This document shows, one piece after another, positions 25,549 through 28,777 of a stretch of 28,777 nt of DNA; positions within the stretch are counted from its first letter, which is position 1, and each line of letters opens with the position of its first letter. The notes under the pieces are model-generated. The model was not told the origin of the DNA and searched no databases. It worked only from the letters and a program-made list of their open reading frames with translations. Position numbers and translations under genes: made by a program. The stretch spans positions 1 to 28,777 of the forward strand of contig JAJXZK010000144.1 of NCBI GenBank assembly GCA_021780095.1, read 5' to 3'. This DNA is from Acidobacteriota bacterium (GTDB taxonomy: Bacteria; Acidobacteriota; Terriglobia; Terriglobales; Acidobacteriaceae).

Positions 25549-28476
25549 CTATTTGCTGGCCGCGATGCCTGAAATCTCCTGATGCTGGTCGAGTTGGCCG
25601 TCGGGGAATAGAACCGCAACCCAGGGTGAGACTGGATCGATCACTCGCGCATGCCAGGTGATTTCGCTCTTGCTCTGTTCGCCCAGGTTGACTGACTTGG
25701 TATCCGGTCCAATCAACTCCAAATTATTCACACGTGCAGTGAAGGTGTGGGAGCCTAGCCCTTTCGCGGAGACTTGCAACAGAACTTCGTTCGAGGCGAG
25801 TCCCTTGGAATTCACGGAGAAGTCGACTGCTTTTTGGCGGTTGAGATATAACTGATACGAGCCGGCGGAGAGTGCGGTGAGGGAGGTCCGTGCGGCCCCT
25901 GATTCGACGGTGTACCGGCCCTGAGGGACAACGGCGCGAAAGGTTCCGTTGGCGTGGTTGACCGCTGCAGCGATGACGTTGCCCGTCTCGCGATTTACAA
26001 AGCGCACAGGGGCGGTTGAGTTGCTGTCGACCACGCCGCGCACCACCGCAGGGCCGCTTAGATCGCCCATCAGCCAGATCCATTCGCCAACGGGCTGGGT
26101 CCAGACTTCCTTGTAGGTCCAGCAAATCTGGTTCGGCCAGTAGGGAGCGTCGGCCGTCCCTTTTGTCTCGATGCCAACGGGAATTGCGCCGACCATTTGC
26201 CCGGAGCGAACACTATAGAGCGGTGTCCAATCGTATCCCTCGCCGTACATGATGCTGGAGGAGAAGGGATTTCGTCCGACGATCCATTGCGCCTGCTGTT
26301 GCGCTAAATTCTCCGCATCAATGTTACCGCGCACCTGGGCCGCGGTGGAGAGCGCCTTGGCCTCCGAGAGCAGGACGCTGGAGTTGCCTCGGAAATCAAA
26401 CCAGACGGGAAAGCGGCGCAGATAGTACTGGCCGCCGAGCGGCACGCCGCGACGAACTTCGTCGAGATAGGTGGTTCGGTCGGCCGTTCGCAGAGGAGTC
26501 CAGGTCTTGGAATGGGGAAGTAAATCTGCTTCGCTTTCGCTATAGACCGCGGCGGGAAGCATGTTAAACGGTGCGTCGACCGCCGCCACGGCCTGCTGAT
26601 AATACTTCGAGTGCAGCACGATGGCGGAGTACCAGCGCATCCAGTTGGGATTCTGCGGAAGGGTTTCGCAGAGATGGGCAAGGGCGACAATGGGCTGCTC
26701 TTCCTCACCCATGTGGAAGCGATGAAAGATGGCTTTGCGATCCGGGCCGGTGTAAAAGTAGCCGGTGATTGGAATACTCCACGGCTGCAATTTTCTTTGC
26801 TGAGATTCCAGAATTTGATTGCCGAGAGTCACAGCTTCGTCAGCGTACTTCTGGTCGCCGGTCGCTCGGAACAGATCGATCGACGCGATCGCGCCGAAGG
26901 AGGTTCTTTCTAGGTCGTCCTTCTGCCCGTAAATTTCCGGCAACGGTGGCGCAGTTTTGAGGCCAGCTACAGCAAACTGCCAATCCTCTTTTGCGGTTGT
27001 GAGGCTGCGATTGGCGAGGTTTGGATCGCTGTCTTTCAAGACGCGCGCGGCCAACGCCTCGACGGCGGCTGCTCTGAAATTCCATTCAGCATCATTCACT
27101 GCCGGACCAAAACGGTCGTCGGCGTCACCCATGATTCCGTTCGTCCAGTAACTGATTAACTGGCCGGTGGTGCGATAGCCATCTCCGAAGCGGGTCTTGA
27201 GGACCCAGTCCAGGCCCCACTCCGCTTCGAGGATCAGGCGGTTGTACAGGACAGGATCTTCTCCTTGCTGCTTGAGACGTTCCGCCAGTTCAAACAATCC
27301 ATCGGCCATGGCGGGCGTGTTTCCGGTGGCGCTCAAGTCGCCGGCATCGTGATATCCGCCATTGACGAGAATGCGCTTGTCGTCATGAAAGCTGTAGTCA
27401 TCCTGGTGGCAGATGCCGTGGATGCCGGGAATTACGGTACCGCAGCGCTCGCTGTACATGAAGTTGACGGCCTTCACGATACTGTCGCGCCAGGCGTCCT
27501 CGCCAATCCGAAACCTGCGAGTGGTGGTGTCACCGGCGCGAAGAAAATAATTGCCGGGCTGGTGAACCTGGGAAAAATCGAGAACCTGATAGTTGCCCAG
27601 GTAGGTATTTTGGGGTTCGATGGGTCTGGTTAGCACAACTTTGCCGGTGTCGGCGTCTACGAGCGAAAATTCGTGGCTCTTCAGGTCGCTTGCGATGGCT
27701 GTCTTGGAGGCGCCGGAGTCATAGCCGGCGTGGCTGAAGGCGATCTTGCCGGCGGCGACATCCCACCCTTCCACGTGATCCGGGACGACGGTTTGTAACT
27801 CGAGTTGGTCGATGTAGAGGATTGTTTTGTCGCCGGGATCGGGGAACACCTTCGGCAGGCTGTATGCGAAGTCGAGAGCTGTGATTCGATTACGTGAAAG
27901 CGGCGTGATTTCCCAGACCACATGGTTCCACTGGCGGTTCTTAAGCGGGATGGATTCATCGCGCCCCTCATTTGTGCTGTCTGGCAGGATGTGCGCGCCC
28001 TCGTTGTGAAGAATCAGGGACCCGGAAATCGCCGGAGCTCCATCGACGTCGGGATAGACCCAAAGGGAAATGCGGTTGTAGCGACTCCAATCTTCAGAAG
28101 AGAAGGTTCGGGTAGCGACCAGATCCTCCCAATCGCCCGTACCGTCTATGCGCGCGATGTTGTCAGTAGAGTCGATGCGGATGGAGTGCTGGCCGTCCTT
28201 GACCTCAGCGGTGGAGAGGGTCATGGAACCGTCTCCCTTGAATTTCCAGTTGGACAGTTCTTCCATTCCGTCGAGCTGACGCGAGTCCAAAACTTTCTTC
28301 TGGAGCCAGCGATATTCTGCGCCATTCTTGACGACGGGCTGCATCGGCTCTTCTGGAGCACCGAGCTGGGCATGCGCGCATGGGATGGTGGAGAGGGAAG
28401 TGGCGGCGATCCATAGCAGAATCGCGGAGAAGCGGCGCAAGGGAGAACGGCGGCGTAGCGGTTCAATTTTGGTCAT
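25549..28476 (-). CDS. Large multidomain glycoside hydrolase family 9 enzyme
   Basis: A 975-residue exported hydrolase. After a signal peptide (RRFSAILLWIAATSLS, cleavage near AHAQ) come a jelly-roll, CBM-like module (about 70-230; a W-x-F start, YNRISLWVYPDVDG, KTILYIDQLEL), an N-terminal cellulase Ig-like domain (about 240-325; IAFSHAGYDSGASKTA to RRFRIGEDAW), and the (alpha/alpha)6 GH9 domain (about 330-805). The GH9 domain has GGYHDAGD (373-380, the paired catalytic Asp region) and the WIVGRNPFSSSIMYGEG motif (731-747); the acid Glu is probably in 789-799. A carboxypeptidase-regulatory-like fold (about 811-880) and a last beta domain follow. GH9 are mostly endoglucanases, but some marine homologues in chitin loci are exo-beta-glucosaminidases, which fits this context. 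The ATG at 28476 has AAGGAG upstream. Confidence 0.91.
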   Translation of the reverse strand: MTKIEPLRRRSPLRRFSAILLWIAATSLSTIPCAHAQLGAPEEPMQPVVKNGAEYRWLQKKVLDSRQLDGMEELSNWKFKGDGSMTLSTAEVKDGQHSIRIDSTDNIARIDGTGDWEDLVATRTFSSEDWSRYNRISLWVYPDVDGAPAISGSLILHNEGAHILPDSTNEGRDESIPLKNRQWNHVVWEITPLSRNRITALDFAYSLPKVFPDPGDKTILYIDQLELQTVVPDHVEGWDVAAGKIAFSHAGYDSGASKTAIASDLKSHEFSLVDADTGKVVLTRPIEPQNTYLGNYQVLDFSQVHQPGNYFLRAGDTTTRRFRIGEDAWRDSIVKAVNFMYSERCGTVIPGIHGICHQDDYSFHDDKRILVNGGYHDAGDLSATGNTPAMADGLFELAERLKQQGEDPVLYNRLILEAEWGLDWVLKTRFGDGYRTTGQLISYWTNGIMGDADDRFGPAVNDAEWNFRAAAVEALAARVLKDSDPNLANRSLTTAKEDWQFAVAGLKTAPPLPEIYGQKDDLERTSFGAIASIDLFRATGDQKYADEAVTLGNQILESQQRKLQPWSIPITGYFYTGPDRKAIFHRFHMGEEEQPIVALAHLCETLPQNPNWMRWYSAIVLHSKYYQQAVAAVDAPFNMLPAAVYSESEADLLPHSKTWTPLRTADRTTYLDEVRRGVPLGGQYYLRRFPVWFDFRGNSSVLLSEAKALSTAAQVRGNIDAENLAQQQAQWIVGRNPFSSSIMYGEGYDWTPLYSVRSGQMVGAIPVGIETKGTADAPYWPNQICWTYKEVWTQPVGEWIWLMGDLSGPAVVRGVVDSNSTAPVRFVNRETGNVIAAAVNHANGTFRAVVPQGRYTVESGAARTSLTALSAGSYQLYLNRQKAVDFSVNSKGLASNEVLLQVSAKGLGSHTFTARVNNLELIGPDTKSVNLGEQSKSEITWHARVIDPVSPWVAVLFPDGQLDQHQEISGIAASK

Positions 28477-28777
28477 TTGGGATCGCTCCTTCAAGAGATT
28501 TTCCAGGGATGGTTGGCGGGGAGTCACCCGGAGAATCCGCCAAACGTGACGTGCAAAAAAAGAAGCGCTGCAGACCTGAATTTCGGTTGCAGCGTGCTGG
28601 CTAAATACGCAAACGCCGTCGTTTTGACTGGGGCCGCAAGAGGTACCCTGTACTTGCGTTCCGTAATACGCATTGATCGAACGATGGACGACCTTGGGCA
28701 GCAGGGTATGGTTTGTTCGGGCCAAGTAGGGACACGCATAGACCAGCTCGGGGTAACTGGATCCCGCGTAAAAGGCG
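28477..28777. other. Upstream leader of the GH9 gene, no gene seen
   Basis: About 300 bases to the window edge hold no convincing gene on either strand. Apart from the GH9 ribosome binding site, only a short inverted repeat (TGCGT...ACGCA, about 28655-28672) is visible. The GH9 promoter presumably lies here but could not be located with confidence. Confidence 0.5.
28486..28491 (-). promoter_or_regulatory. Ribosome binding site fixing the GH9 start
   Basis: AAGGAG lies nine bases before the ATG at 28476, directly ahead of the signal peptide. The frame is open to 28725, but those 83 extra residues show no signal peptide or conserved feature and are taken as non-coding leader. Confidence 0.75.

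Noticed and set aside
28477..28725. 83-residue upstream extension of the GH9 protein
   Set aside because: A strong ribosome binding site and signal peptide mark 28476; the extension shows no recognisable features.

Overview
The window most likely comes from an Acidobacteriota genome (class Terriglobia or a near relative). The reasons are two tandem MacB/FtsX permeases of the long 'acidobacterial duplicated orphan permease' (ADOP) type plus a decayed third one, a TolC-like protein with a Gly/Ala-rich insert, several exported sugar-active proteins, a GH9 enzyme and moderately high GC. No tRNA, rRNA, CRISPR array or transposase is visible.

Layout. (1) 2-9653, plus strand: an export locus with two ADOP permeases (the first cut by the window edge), an ABC ATPase, a TolC-like outer-membrane factor, a sigma-54-dependent NtrC-type regulator and an NtrY-like histidine kinase. 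Stop/start overlaps suggest one transcription unit in which a two-component pair controls or reports on a MacAB-TolC-like machine. (2) 9654-10213: a strong hairpin and a decayed ADOP pseudogene on the minus strand. (3) 10214-11881, minus: an orphan B12-binding radical SAM enzyme. (4) 12127-14877: thpR (plus) converging on fhs and a small secreted protein (minus), with a nested perfect inverted repeat between the convergent ends. (5) 14970-20131: an amino-sugar-like cassette. On the minus strand lie a SIS-domain sugar-phosphate isomerase/deaminase candidate, a sugar-porter MFS permease and a ROK kinase, tightly packed or overlapping. A ROK repressor diverges from them across a 370-bp control region with GC-rich palindromes. 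(6) 20378-28476: a Tat-exported TIM-barrel sugar isomerase/epimerase-like protein, a secreted double-thioredoxin-fold protein, a GH18 lipoprotein, a ThuA-like secreted protein, a YVTN beta-propeller protein and a large multidomain GH9 enzyme.

Working model (inference): regions 5 and 6 form a chitin/chitosan-type amino-sugar utilisation locus. GH18 and GH9 enzymes act outside the cytoplasm, the MFS permease imports the monosaccharide, the ROK kinase phosphorylates it, the SIS protein isomerises or deaminates it, and the divergent ROK regulator senses it. No NagA deacetylase gene is present. That would suit a route handling free glucosamine, because some GH9 enzymes are exo-beta-glucosaminidases. 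Other amino sugars or plain glucosides are not excluded.
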